A stretch of DNA of 64,000 nt from a virus. How positions within the stretch are numbered: the first letter of the stretch is position 1; the number at the start of each line of letters is the position of its first letter. Position numbers and translations under genes: made by a program. This document shows positions 4,191-14,186 of the stretch, piece by piece. The stretch is from positions 1 to 64,000 of IMG/VR virus record IMGVR_UViG_3300021961_000075. One strand, 5' to 3'. Below the pieces are notes generated by a model. It searched no databases, was not told the DNA's origin, and worked only from the letters and a program-made list of their open reading frames with translations.

Positions 4191-7175
4191 ATGGCAAGGA
4201 TAAGTAGTTACAACAAGGACAACGGGCTTACAGGCAACGATCTTCTTTTAGGCTCTTCGTTTGAGGGCAACATTAATGGTGTTCAAAAATACGCAACGCG
4301 CACATACAGGTTGTCTGACCTTGCGACATACTTTGGTGGATTTGTAAATGGTATAGATCTTAATGACCTGCTAGGCAGAATTGGAGACCTAGAAAGCAGT
4401 ATTAGTATTATATCTACTACGATAACAAACAACACGACGGCTATATCTATCGCAAATCAAAGTATAACTACTATAACAAACGAGCTGCTGTCGCAGTCTA
4501 CTTTCCAAACAAACCTATCTTCTACATTTGGAACATTTGATGAAAATGGTAATTTAACGTCGTTATCTCAAGCGTTCGCAGATCAAGTACTTCAAACAAC
4601 CGCGTCAGATAGATATGCCAACGCACAGTTCGTTACCAACCTAGCTGCATCAGTAGGTACATATGACGAAAATGGTAATTTAATTACTTTAGCAGAGGCC
4701 TTTGCAAACCAAGTACTGCAAGTAACTACAACAGATAAGTTTGCAACATCCGAGTTCGCCACGAACTTGGCAGCATCGTTTGGTACGTATAACCCCGACG
4801 GGACACTAGCTACTATCTCTGAAAGCTTCGCAAACCAACTACTGCAAGCATCGACAGCATCTGACTTTGCAGACGCGCAATTTGTGACAACGCTTGTAAG
4901 TAACTTCGGTACATTCGACGAAAACGGCAACTTACTCACTGTATCAGATTCTTACGCGAACCAGATACTATCAACAGCCAATACGTCTGAGTTTGCACAA
5001 GCTGAGTTTGTAACCAACCTAGCAAGTAGTTTTGGTACTTATGACGCTAATGGTAACCTTACGGCTATTTCTAGTTCTTTTGCCGATGATGTATTAAGCA
5101 CCGCTAATACCTCTGAATTTGCAGAGGCAAGTAAGCTTACTAATCTAGGTGCTTCATTTGGAACGGTTAATCCTGACGGCTCCGTGTCTTTTAGTAATAC
5201 CTCAACATATTCAAATCAAATATTAAACTACGTAGATAGCAGTTCTGCTCTTGCAACGCAGTTATCAAACTTACAGTCACAGGTTACAAATATACCTGTT
5301 ACGTTGCGTCAAGACGATGAGCCTGGTATATTAGATGGTAATAATGATCTTATTTATCCTCTTGGTTCTATATGGATTGACACAAATGATAGTAATGCTA
5401 TTTATATTCTTATTGAGGACGCGGGTGCACCATCAGGTTATTCATGGTCACCAACAACATCTGAAGCGTTAGGTGATCTTATATTAAGTAACGCACAGTT
5501 GCAAGATGATGTATCATTACTTGCCGATGATTTAAGTGCAGAAGGAACAAAACTTACAACACTAACGGCACAATTTGGTGTTTACGATCCTGTAACAGAC
5601 ACGTTTACAATAAATAATAATTCTAATGTAATAGCATCACTTAGAACATATGCTGATGCGGATTCTACTTCAGCTAAAAAAATAGATGGTATAAACTCCG
5701 TGTTTAACATGGTTGACGCTAATGGTAATGTAATTAAAAACTTAGCTACATTCAACCAAGAGATAACAACTTATGTAGATGCTAATTCAGCAGTAGCTGG
5801 AAGAGTTGATACACTAGAAGCAGAAGTAGGCGATAATGCTGCGGCCATCACAGCGGAGCAAACAGCAAGGGCAACAGAAGACGCCGCCATAGCATCAAGT
5901 GTTAGTAATTTAACAGCAACTATAGGAGATGAAAACTCTGGGTTAGTTGCGAGTGTTCAACAAGCATCAGAAGCGGTTGCTAGCTTAGAAGAAGGTCTTA
6001 AAGCGTCTTACGCTCTTACTGTTGGCGCAGGAAATGCTATATCAAGCATGAAATTACTTGCAGAAGATCCAAACCAACCTGGTCTTCCACCAACTTCTTC
6101 TATTATATTCAACACTAATAACTTTAAAATACAAAACGGTAGCGGTGTAGATCAATTCACAATTAACACGACTACTGGTAAAGCTGTTTTTGCAGGTAGC
6201 TTGCAAGGTGTAGATGGTACGTTTACTGGTAGACTTACTGCCGGAGCTGTTGATATATACAGTGATAATATAGCTATAAATATTGACTCGCTTGGTGGCC
6301 AGATAAAATTTGTAGACGACGCCGGAAACGACCACACGACAATGACAGCTAGCGGTGCAACTGGTAACTTTAATTTAATATGCCAAGAAAATGTATCTTT
6401 ATTAGCTAAAGACGGATCTGGTAATACCGTGTCTACGCTTTTACTAACAACACCTTCAGCATGGTTAACTGGGGACAATGTAAGGCTTGTTGCTGACAAC
6501 AGCGTTTATCTTAGCGGTACAGGCCAATTATACTCTTCTGGCTTTGATAGCTTTTTATTTTATGCCGGCGCGCATAGATTACAAGGATCTTCAAGCAGCG
6601 GAATAACAATAGCTAGTGGAATTACAACTTTAACAGTTAATGAAACAGGTGTTTTTGTCAACGGGCAACAAATAACAACTGGCGGACCTACTACTGATAC
6701 AAACTACTACTTAAATGGCATAACAAGAAGTGGTGACACGTTAACGTTCTCTGTGGCTGGAACCGCAAGCCAGTCGTACACTTTTGGGGCAAACGCGTTT
6801 AACTCAACAACTATACCAACAAATAACAACCAGCTAACAAACGGCGCTGGATACATAACGACAACCGGTTCTTATACATTCACTGGCAGTTTAACGGCTC
6901 AAGATTTTATTCTTGGTTCTGATAGAATATTAAAAGAGAATATAAAAGAATACAAGCCAAAACCAATCAATATACAGTACAAGACGTATAATTTAATTGG
7001 GGACGAAAATAAACGTGTAGGTGTTATTGCCCAAGAATTAGAAATAGAACACCCAGAGTTTATTAGAGAAAACGAAAACGGTATTAAATCCGTATCATAT
7101 ATAGACATGCTTGTTGCAAAAGTTGCAGAGCTTGAAGCAAGAATAAAAGAACTAGAGCATGGCGGTACCAAGTAG
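4191..7175 (+). CDS. tail fibre with C-terminal peptidase S74 chaperone
   Basis: A 994-residue fibre. The N-terminus MARISSYNKDNGLTGNDLL resembles that of the 233-aa protein at 9712-10413 and may attach to the virion. Residues about 105-362 are six tandem repeats of about 43 residues (NLAASFGTYDENGNL...FANQVLQ pattern). A long stretch of beta-helix-like and coiled-coil sequence follows. The end carries the S74 intramolecular chaperone: SDRILKENIK, then VGVIAQELE, then a C-terminal coiled coil. In that family the serine of the SD motif is the self-cleavage site after trimer folding. Receptor specificity cannot be read from the sequence. Confidence 0.85.
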   Translation: MARISSYNKDNGLTGNDLLLGSSFEGNINGVQKYATRTYRLSDLATYFGGFVNGIDLNDLLGRIGDLESSISIISTTITNNTTAISIANQSITTITNELLSQSTFQTNLSSTFGTFDENGNLTSLSQAFADQVLQTTASDRYANAQFVTNLAASVGTYDENGNLITLAEAFANQVLQVTTTDKFATSEFATNLAASFGTYNPDGTLATISESFANQLLQASTASDFADAQFVTTLVSNFGTFDENGNLLTVSDSYANQILSTANTSEFAQAEFVTNLASSFGTYDANGNLTAISSSFADDVLSTANTSEFAEASKLTNLGASFGTVNPDGSVSFSNTSTYSNQILNYVDSSSALATQLSNLQSQVTNIPVTLRQDDEPGILDGNNDLIYPLGSIWIDTNDSNAIYILIEDAGAPSGYSWSPTTSEALGDLILSNAQLQDDVSLLADDLSAEGTKLTTLTAQFGVYDPVTDTFTINNNSNVIASLRTYADADSTSAKKIDGINSVFNMVDANGNVIKNLATFNQEITTYVDANSAVAGRVDTLEAEVGDNAAAITAEQTARATEDAAIASSVSNLTATIGDENSGLVASVQQASEAVASLEEGLKASYALTVGAGNAISSMKLLAEDPNQPGLPPTSSIIFNTNNFKIQNGSGVDQFTINTTTGKAVFAGSLQGVDGTFTGRLTAGAVDIYSDNIAINIDSLGGQIKFVDDAGNDHTTMTASGATGNFNLICQENVSLLAKDGSGNTVSTLLLTTPSAWLTGDNVRLVADNSVYLSGTGQLYSSGFDSFLFYAGAHRLQGSSSSGITIASGITTLTVNETGVFVNGQQITTGGPTTDTNYYLNGITRSGDTLTFSVAGTASQSYTFGANAFNSTTIPTNNNQLTNGAGYITTTGSYTFTGSLTAQDFILGSDRILKENIKEYKPKPINIQYKTYNLIGDENKRVGVIAQELEIEHPEFIRENENGIKSVSYIDMLVAKVAELEARIKELEHGGTK
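4503..5277 (+). repeat. six tandem protein repeats of about 43 codons in the fibre
   Basis: Within the 994-codon fibre gene, the units share TNLxxSFGTYDxNGNL, a variable segment, then FANQxLQ or a close variant. DNA identity between units is imperfect, so these are diverged repeats rather than a recent expansion. They probably form a repeating rod segment. Confidence 0.75.
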
Positions 7176-8832
7176 TGGATTTTCATTACAAGATGTAATA
7201 AATGAAATAGAACAATACGGCGATGTCGTATCACCACAGTCTTTAAGCGGCGCTTTTCAAGCGGCCAATGAAAGTGGTTTTGCTGGATCCGGTAGAGACA
7301 GCCTCGCTGACTTTTCAAACTACGTTCATTTAGAAGCATTTGAGTTTAGCGACGCTGGTATACAGGGTTTTGCTGTAGATACATACAGTGGAGCTATAAC
7401 GCCACCATCATCCTCGTTTGGTTATACAATAACTAATATAGCTTATGGAGCTGGGTACATAGCAGCTGAAAACAGGTTTGAATTAGTTGCAAGTGATATA
7501 TACAGAAACGCGACAGTGACTGTTCAAATTCCACCAGGATACAGCAATACGGGTACGGTATCTGGTACCGTGCAGGCATTACAAAGAGGTATTAGCGAAT
7601 CAATAACTATTAGTACAGCTACAACAGCTGTTGATCCACAGGGTGATGGTATTACCATATATGTAGATACAGTAGACGAGCTTTACACCACTTCTTGGAC
7701 AGCCTATATAACATACACCGATCAAAGCAATGCTACTAACTGGGTTTATTTAGCTGGCGGTAGCACGGGAACTGGCGACGGTTCTTTCTACGTTGGTGTT
7801 GATCCTAATTACTCTGGCTCTAACGGCTATGACGGAACAACAAGGTATTTTGACATACGTGTAGATAAAAACGGTGGAGGCGTAAGTAGTAATACGCTTT
7901 CATTCTACCAAACAGTTGGTTCTCCACCCGTTCAAGCGCCTGAATTTAGCGTATCACCAAGCTCATTAGATTTTGATTACTCACAGTCTGGTAGTGGTGC
8001 TTATCAAACGTTAACAGCTACGTACACCGGAGGTAGTATACCAACAGCTGTTAGTTTCTATTTATCAGGAACAGACTTTGGCTTAGTACAAACAGACGGT
8101 AATGTTCCTTTAACAGTTAGCGGCGGACCTTGGGTTGCAGAAGCAACAAATGACGGTGCTGGTTCTTTCCAAGTAGGTGTTTATCCTTTAACTACAAACT
8201 TTGGCGGTAGCGATAATACGGAAAGTTTAAGCATTTCCATGGGTAATAGTGGTGGAACAACAAGCGACAGTATACCACTTACTCAAACATACTATGTAGC
8301 TCCACCTCCAACATACTATATATTTGAATCTTGCGACAACGGTTCTCTAGTAATGACAGCAGATGTTGTTCCTTACTCTAGCCAAAGAGCAATTGATGGT
8401 TCTGGAAATTATTACTTCTATACTAATTCTACAACAACAAATGCTGGTCAACATACTATAGCATCATTAACCCTTGTTTCAGCGACGTCGTGTCCTCCAG
8501 TATATATATCAAGAATTGTTGAGAAAAACGACGGAACAGCAACTGGTAGAATACCGCTTAGCCAAAGTTATCCAGAAGGTTCAGAGGTTATTATTGTAGG
8601 TTATGGCAGTACTTATACAGATTGCTGGACTGTGGGTGCGGAATCAGTTCTTTCTGCTAACCTGACAGTGGATGGATCTTGTCCAGCACCACCGCCACCT
8701 CCGCCACCACCACCTCCACCTCCAACAACAGGGGGATGGAACTGTAAGAGCGGCGGATGTGTTGAGGCAACAACAACAGTTGGAACTTATGCAACACTAG
8801 CAGAATGTGAAGCAGCTTGCGAATTACCATAA
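7159..8832 (+). CDS. adhesin with BACON-like domains and cysteine-rich tip
   Basis: A 557-residue virion or fibre-tip candidate that overlaps the previous fibre by 17 bases. The N-terminus (MAVPSSGFSLQDVINEIEQY) is a short helical module. Two Ig/BACON-like beta domains follow at about residues 155-253 and 262-375. The second opens FSVSPSSLDFDYS, and both close with a beta strand ending in Gln. After a further beta region come a polyproline stretch and a compact C-terminal motif with WNCKSGGC and LAECEAAC. BACON domains are carbohydrate-binding modules common in Bacteroidetes and their phages. Glycan binding is inferred. Confidence 0.7.
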   Translation: MAVPSSGFSLQDVINEIEQYGDVVSPQSLSGAFQAANESGFAGSGRDSLADFSNYVHLEAFEFSDAGIQGFAVDTYSGAITPPSSSFGYTITNIAYGAGYIAAENRFELVASDIYRNATVTVQIPPGYSNTGTVSGTVQALQRGISESITISTATTAVDPQGDGITIYVDTVDELYTTSWTAYITYTDQSNATNWVYLAGGSTGTGDGSFYVGVDPNYSGSNGYDGTTRYFDIRVDKNGGGVSSNTLSFYQTVGSPPVQAPEFSVSPSSLDFDYSQSGSGAYQTLTATYTGGSIPTAVSFYLSGTDFGLVQTDGNVPLTVSGGPWVAEATNDGAGSFQVGVYPLTTNFGGSDNTESLSISMGNSGGTTSDSIPLTQTYYVAPPPTYYIFESCDNGSLVMTADVVPYSSQRAIDGSGNYYFYTNSTTTNAGQHTIASLTLVSATSCPPVYISRIVEKNDGTATGRIPLSQSYPEGSEVIIVGYGSTYTDCWTVGAESVLSANLTVDGSCPAPPPPPPPPPPPPTTGGWNCKSGGCVEATTTVGTYATLAECEAACELP

Positions 8833-8872
8833 AAAAGTTGAAGAGACGGCAGTAGCTTTCTCTTCAGCTTTT
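8833..8872 (+). terminator. intrinsic terminator
   Basis: A 14-bp stem (AAAAGTTGAAGAGA with TCTCTTCAGCTTTT, one G-U pair) and a 12-base loop lie directly after the adhesin stop. The 3' arm ends in TTTT. It separates the first fibre pair from the oxygenase gene. Confidence 0.75.
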
Positions 8873-8891
8873 ACTGTAATCAAATTATATC

Positions 8892-9698
8892 ATGAATAAA
8901 ATACAAGAAATTTTTAAGGCTTGGAACATTGCGATGGATCCAACAACAAAACAAGCTGAACTTGCTTCAAAAAGACTAGAAATATGTAATAGTTGTGAGT
9001 ATAAGGTCACAAACTTAGGTATCAATAGGTGTTCAGTTTGTGGTTGCGCTTTAAAGGGCAAGGTATTTACCCCAGCTATTGGTGGCTGTCCAAAAGGTAA
9101 GTGGGATGATATTGACAAGCGGGCGCTATATCAAGACAAACCAATGGTGCAAGAGTTTGATAATCAGTTAACTAAAGAAGAGTGCGAAGAATTAATAAAT
9201 AAAAGCAAAGACAAGTTAAAGCAAGCTGGCGTTCTTGGTGAGCACAGAGAAAATTACAGGACAGCACAACAGACTTGGATTTTCGATAATGATCCTTTAA
9301 GTTTAAAAATAAAAAGTATAATTCTTAATAAAACAAATTTACCGCACGAAAACCAAGAAGCACTTCACGTAGTCAAGTACGAAGTTGGTGGAGAATACAA
9401 ACCTCATCATGATTTTTTTCATCCAAATACAGATTACTACGAAAGCACAACTAAAATTGGTGGACAACGCAAGTACTCTTGTTTGTTTTACTTAAATGAT
9501 AATTTTAAAGGTGGTGAAACATATTTTCCAAAAAAAGACTTAAAAATACAACCGCATTTAGGAAAACTATTAATGTGGGATAATTTAAATAAAGACGGCT
9601 CTCCAAATCAAGATAGCCTTCATGCTGGACTACCAGTTGAAGATGGTGAAAAATGGATTTGTATAGTCTGGGTTAGAGAAAAAAGTTTAAAGACTTAA
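8892..9698 (+). CDS. prolyl-4-hydroxylase-like 2OG-Fe(II) oxygenase with zinc ribbon
   Basis: A 268-residue two-part protein. Residues about 30-70 hold a cysteine cluster (C32, C35, C47, C50, C52, C66), probably a zinc ribbon. Residues about 85-262 match the P4Hc fold of 2-oxoglutarate/Fe(II) dioxygenases: H172-x-D174, distal H244, and K254 suited to binding 2-oxoglutarate, with GGETYFP and RKYSCLFYLND strands. Family members hydroxylate proline or other residues in proteins. Its place between fibre genes, next to a polyproline-containing adhesin, suggests a virion or host protein as substrate. The substrate is not shown by the sequence. Confidence 0.8.
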   Translation: MNKIQEIFKAWNIAMDPTTKQAELASKRLEICNSCEYKVTNLGINRCSVCGCALKGKVFTPAIGGCPKGKWDDIDKRALYQDKPMVQEFDNQLTKEECEELINKSKDKLKQAGVLGEHRENYRTAQQTWIFDNDPLSLKIKSIILNKTNLPHENQEALHVVKYEVGGEYKPHHDFFHPNTDYYESTTKIGGQRKYSCLFYLNDNFKGGETYFPKKDLKIQPHLGKLLMWDNLNKDGSPNQDSLHAGLPVEDGEKWICIVWVREKSLKT

Positions 9699-9711
9699 CA
9701 ATAAAAAATAA

Positions 9712-10413
9712 ATGGCAAGAATAAGCAAATACAAGTTTGACGAAAATGTAACGGGTGGTGACTACGTTATAGGTTCAGATTCACCTACTGGCAAGACCAG
9801 GAATTTTATGCTGAAAGACTTAACAAGTTATTTTGGCAAGCAGGACGCTATTCTAGGTGATAAGTTTGCTTATCAATATAGAAGAACAAAACAATACCAA
9901 AATCTTGTTAGGGGTGAAATATCTTTTAACAACAACAACCTTAGTAATTCTTTGTTTGAAGATATTACAACAATATATATAAACAAATACAACGCGTCTA
10001 ACAATGACGTGCTTTTGTATTTTTCTGAAATTGTTGGTAGAAACGGGGTGTTGACACTTCACAGTTCAGAGAATACAACATACTTTGGAACATACCGCGT
10101 AGATTCAATTAATAATTACTCAGGAGATGTAATAAGAATAACTGTAGCGTATATAGCTTCAAATGGTTACATATCAGATTTAGAATATGTAGGCGTTGCC
10201 GCTGTTTTTTCAGTTGGTGACAAAGATTACACACATGTGCAAAATACAGCGTCAAATGTGTGGACTATTAGCCACGGGCTAAATAAAAATCCATCTGTTT
10301 CTGTACAGGATTCAGCTGGTACAACAGTAATTGGAGAAGTAACTTATAACGATAAAAACAATTTAACTTTAAACTTTAGTGGATCATTTTCCGGTAAAGC
10401 CTATTTAAACTAA
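9712..10413 (+). CDS. fibre-associated structural protein
   Basis: A 233-residue protein whose first 50 residues (MARISKYKFDENVTGGDYVI, then TRNFMLKDLTSYFG) parallel the start of the 994-residue fibre, suggesting a shared attachment module. The C-terminal part (WTISHGLNKNPSVSVQDSAG) resembles the small beta-sandwich repeats found at fibre tips. It may compete with or extend other fibres on the baseplate. Exact role unknown. Confidence 0.65.
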   Translation: MARISKYKFDENVTGGDYVIGSDSPTGKTRNFMLKDLTSYFGKQDAILGDKFAYQYRRTKQYQNLVRGEISFNNNNLSNSLFEDITTIYINKYNASNNDVLLYFSEIVGRNGVLTLHSSENTTYFGTYRVDSINNYSGDVIRITVAYIASNGYISDLEYVGVAAVFSVGDKDYTHVQNTASNVWTISHGLNKNPSVSVQDSAGTTVIGEVTYNDKNNLTLNFSGSFSGKAYLN

Positions 10414-10420
10414 CTAAACT

Positions 10421-11587
10421 ATGGCACAAAGATTTTTAACAAGTATTAACCTAAGCGCAAACGAGCTACAAAATGCCGTTATACATCCGCTAGGTACAGA
10501 ACCAGCTGTATTGCCTGCGGGTGGTGTTTATTTTAATACCGCAAGTGGCAAGCTTTTTGTATCCGATGGAACAGTGTGGAAACACGTTTCTGGTGATATC
10601 ACAAGCGTAGTTGCTGGTGCTGGTTTAACAGGTGGTGGTAGCATTGATGATGTTACACTTAACATTGGGCAAGGAGATGGTATCACAGTAGCTGCTGATG
10701 CTATTTCTGTAAACATCGAAACTACTCAGTTTGAGTTTGCTAGTGGGAAACTTACTATTTCAGATGGAGCAATTGGTCCTGATGAACTCGCTGCTACAAC
10801 CGTAGTCGCTGGTAGCTATGGTGATTCAACTAACATTGCAACATTTACAGTAGATGCTGATGGTCGTTTAACAGCTGCTGGTACTTCAGCTATTAGTACG
10901 ACGCTAAACATCTCTGGTGACGGAGCTACATCTGATACGCTTTCACTTATCAGTGGAACGCTAAACTTTCAAGGTGGAGATGGTATTACTACCACTGTTT
11001 CTGATGACAATGTTCTTTTTGATGTTGATGCAACTGTTGTAAGAACATCGGGCGATCAAACAATTGCTGGCAATAAAACCTTTAGCAACAATATTGTAAT
11101 CAACGGTGACCTTACGGTATCTGGAGCCACTACAACTAAAATTTCTGAGAACGTACTCATTGAAGATAATATCATTATTTTAAATAGCAACGAAGCAAAC
11201 GGCGCTACAGAAAATGCTGGTATTGAGGTTGAAAGAGGTACAGATAATAACGTACAATTAATCTGGAACGAAACTGCTGATAAATGGCAAATCGAAATTG
11301 ACCCAGATAACGATACATACCAAAATATTGCTACAGAAGACTATGTAGCGACTCAAATCACAAATAACTCTAGCTCTGCCGATATCACTGGTGATGATGC
11401 AACTGTTGCGTTTGCTATTGCTCACGGACATAGCACAAGAGACGTAATTGTTCAACTGTATGATAAAACTACATTTGAAACAGTATACGCAGATGTCGTA
11501 AGAACAAGCACAAGCGTCGTAACCGTAACTTTTGCTACAGCTCCTGCTACAGGCGAAGACTACAGAGTTATGATTACAAAAGCATAA
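10421..11587 (+). CDS. tail fibre protein
   Basis: A 388-residue Gly/Thr/Ser-rich beta protein. The N-terminus MAQRFLTSINLSANELQNA is similar in style to the next gene (MANRFLSNIRINDAYTLPAS). The middle has repeats of the GAGLTGGGSIDDVTLNIGQG type that build triple-stranded beta fibres. The C-terminus (TVAFAIAHGHSTRDVIVQLY) forms a compact tip domain also seen in marine myovirus fibres. Codons end in C more often than in neighbouring genes, suggesting strong expression. Confidence 0.75.
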   Translation: MAQRFLTSINLSANELQNAVIHPLGTEPAVLPAGGVYFNTASGKLFVSDGTVWKHVSGDITSVVAGAGLTGGGSIDDVTLNIGQGDGITVAADAISVNIETTQFEFASGKLTISDGAIGPDELAATTVVAGSYGDSTNIATFTVDADGRLTAAGTSAISTTLNISGDGATSDTLSLISGTLNFQGGDGITTTVSDDNVLFDVDATVVRTSGDQTIAGNKTFSNNIVINGDLTVSGATTTKISENVLIEDNIIILNSNEANGATENAGIEVERGTDNNVQLIWNETADKWQIEIDPDNDTYQNIATEDYVATQITNNSSSADITGDDATVAFAIAHGHSTRDVIVQLYDKTTFETVYADVVRTSTSVVTVTFATAPATGEDYRVMITKA

Positions 11588-11593
11588 TAAAAC

Positions 11594-13150
11594 ATGGCAA
11601 ATCGTTTTCTTAGTAATATAAGAATAAACGACGCGTACACACTACCTGCTTCGGATGGAACAACCGGGCAGGTTATTGTAACTGATGGTTCAGGAAATTT
11701 ATCTTTTTCTGATCAATCTGGTGGAAGCAGTAGTGCGGCGTCAGTAATATACAAAGATAGTTTCACTGGCGACGGTATTGAGACGCAGTTTGTAATGGAG
11801 AATAATGTTACAACTGAGGATCAAACGCAAATATACATTGACGGTGTTTATCAAGAAAAAGACACTTATAGTGTGACTGGCAATGTAATTACATTTTCTA
11901 CAGCACCAGAATTAAACCATAGTATAGAGGTAATTACAATATCAGGTATTACTATAGGTCCTACTACAATTTACCAAGATAACTTTACGGGAAATGGTGT
12001 ACTAACAGACTTTACTTTAGCGCACACTGTTTCTGATGAAGTCAAGACAATGGTGTTTTTAAACGGTGTTTATCAGTTTAAAAGCACCTATTCTGTTTCT
12101 GGTACTACGCTTTCTTTTGACGCAGCGCCTGCAGATACTGTAGAAATAGAAGTTATTACAATACACTCTGCATACGGAAAACAAGAGGCGCAAAAAATAT
12201 TATTTTACGGTAAAGCTACTGGTGTTATAAGCAAAGGTGATGCTGTAATGTTTGCTGGAGCTGAAGGTGATCACTTTTTGTTTACAAAAGCAACGCAAGC
12301 TGCTATTGAAGCAGATCACGAATTGTTTATTGGCCTTGCTAATCAAGATTTCTTAAACAACGAGTTCGGGTATGTTGTAGAGTTCGGTAACATTACGGGG
12401 CTAGTTACAGACGCTTATGCAGCGGGTGATACACTTTGGTTTGACTCTGAAGGTTCTACTCCCGGCGCACTTACAGACACAGAGCCTACCCCACCTAACG
12501 CTAAGATACAGGTAGCAGCGGTTATACGGTCACATCCTGCAGAGGGTGTGTTATTCGTTCGCCCTACGTGGTACCACGAGCTCGGTGAATTACACGATGT
12601 AAGTATTATTAGTCCAGCAGACAAAGATCTTCTAACGTATAATAACACTACAGGTGTCTGGGAGAACAGTAAAACACTTGGTGATGTTACAACTGGTAAT
12701 ATTACAACATCAGGAACAGTAGACGGTGTAGATATTTCTGACTTTAAATCTGCTTATGATTCGCATAATCACGATGATAGGTACTATACTGAAACAGAAA
12801 TTGACACGTTTTTAACAAACAGCACGAACTGGGACACAGCATATAGCTGGGGCGACCATGCAAGTGCTGGATATGATAAAAAATATACCATATCAGTTAT
12901 TTCCACAAACACCACGGCTGTTAAGGATAGACTGTATGTATTAACTTCTAGTTTAACCTTAACTTTGCCAGCAAGTCCAGGCATTGGAGACAAGGTAGCG
13001 GTTTCAAATATGAGCGGTACTACAACGCCGGTAATTGCAAGAAATGGTAATTTAATTGCGGGATTAGCGGAAGATCTGACAATAGATGTAGATAACTTGA
13101 GTGTAGAATTCATTTACAGCGGCGCTGCTAAAGGATGGATATTATTATAA
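11594..13150 (+). CDS. tail fibre protein
   Basis: A 518-residue fibre. Two similar beta modules near the N-terminus each begin FTGDGIETQF or FTGNGVLTDF and continue with an IYIDGVYQ/VFLNGVYQ strand, so this region is an internal duplication. A middle domain of about 100 residues contains GKATGVISKGDAVMFAGAEG. Residues about 395-430 carry YTETEIDTFLTNSTNWDTAY followed by WGDHASAGY, a module shared with the next two large fibres. It ends in a short beta tip. Confidence 0.75.
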   Translation: MANRFLSNIRINDAYTLPASDGTTGQVIVTDGSGNLSFSDQSGGSSSAASVIYKDSFTGDGIETQFVMENNVTTEDQTQIYIDGVYQEKDTYSVTGNVITFSTAPELNHSIEVITISGITIGPTTIYQDNFTGNGVLTDFTLAHTVSDEVKTMVFLNGVYQFKSTYSVSGTTLSFDAAPADTVEIEVITIHSAYGKQEAQKILFYGKATGVISKGDAVMFAGAEGDHFLFTKATQAAIEADHELFIGLANQDFLNNEFGYVVEFGNITGLVTDAYAAGDTLWFDSEGSTPGALTDTEPTPPNAKIQVAAVIRSHPAEGVLFVRPTWYHELGELHDVSIISPADKDLLTYNNTTGVWENSKTLGDVTTGNITTSGTVDGVDISDFKSAYDSHNHDDRYYTETEIDTFLTNSTNWDTAYSWGDHASAGYDKKYTISVISTNTTAVKDRLYVLTSSLTLTLPASPGIGDKVAVSNMSGTTTPVIARNGNLIAGLAEDLTIDVDNLSVEFIYSGAAKGWILL

Positions 13151-13165
13151 AACAAATATAAAATT

Positions 13166-14161
13166 ATGAGTTCAATTACAAGTTTAATATCAGGCGGCGG
13201 CGGAGGTGGAGGTGCTCCTGTAAACAGCATAGCTAGATTAGCAGTAGGCGGTCAAACACAATATACAGACGAATCGGGTGGTGTTTGGTTAAAAACAGGA
13301 AATTTAATAGATGCAGATGCTGCAACATATCCTGACGCAATACAGCAAGAAATATACTTGTATAGTCAAGGAAAGGAAAATTGGAATAATGTTCCTTCTG
13401 AATTTGCAATGCGTTTTAGTGAAGATGGAACTATATTTACTGCATTTAATGCAGGGTGGATTTTTCAACAAATGATCCTTAGCACTCCTTACGATTTAGT
13501 TACAGCGGGTAATAGGGTGCAAAAAATAACTTTCAGCCAATACACAACTAGTGGAACGGGATTAAGTTTTTGGTCAAATGGTGGTTCGCATTATGCTTTT
13601 GTATATGCTCGCAGCGAGGCTTCAATGATACGATTTGTTTTACCCGCAGCTTATGATGTATCCTCAATTTCAGGGGCATCTTATGCTAGTTTTAATTACG
13701 GCGCCAACGCAGCGTATTATATGGGAATATCTGATGATGGAACAAAGGCGTATTTTTATGCGGATGCGGGAACTATTGATACTTTTGATTTAACTACTCC
13801 GTATGATTTACATTCAAGAGTTTTAGCTTCAATAACATCGTTTACGTTTTCAACTGTAACTACGGGAACTCTTCAGGCAATAAGCTCTAATAGACTAATA
13901 ACTTACGATTCATCAAATGCCGTTTTTAAAGTCTATGTTATGCAAACTCCTAAAGATGTAAGTTCTATTGTGTTTTCACACGATTTTAGTAGTAATCAAA
14001 TTACATCAAACGGTGGCGTATACACTTTAACAGGCGCATTAACTAATAACGATCAATATTTTTTTCCTATTTCGGCATCCGATTTGTGGAGATATGATTT
14101 AGAGCAGAAAATGGGATTAGAGACAAACACGGGAACATACGACTACGTAAAACTAAAATAA
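13166..14161 (+). CDS. putative tail tip or adhesin, beta-propeller-like
   Basis: A 331-residue protein beginning MSSITSLISGGGGGGGAPVN, with a polyglycine linker after a short anchor. The rest is repeated beta segments of about 50 residues with TPYDL/TPKDVSS-type turns (STPYDLVTAGNRVQKITFS, TTPYDLHSRVLASITSFTF, TPKDVSSIVFSHDF), which suggests a propeller or beta-helix. It lies between fibre genes, so a receptor-binding role is plausible but unproven. Confidence 0.65.
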   Translation: MSSITSLISGGGGGGGAPVNSIARLAVGGQTQYTDESGGVWLKTGNLIDADAATYPDAIQQEIYLYSQGKENWNNVPSEFAMRFSEDGTIFTAFNAGWIFQQMILSTPYDLVTAGNRVQKITFSQYTTSGTGLSFWSNGGSHYAFVYARSEASMIRFVLPAAYDVSSISGASYASFNYGANAAYYMGISDDGTKAYFYADAGTIDTFDLTTPYDLHSRVLASITSFTFSTVTTGTLQAISSNRLITYDSSNAVFKVYVMQTPKDVSSIVFSHDFSSNQITSNGGVYTLTGALTNNDQYFFPISASDLWRYDLEQKMGLETNTGTYDYVKLK

Positions 14162-14186
14162 TGGACAATAAAATATCTTTTATAAA

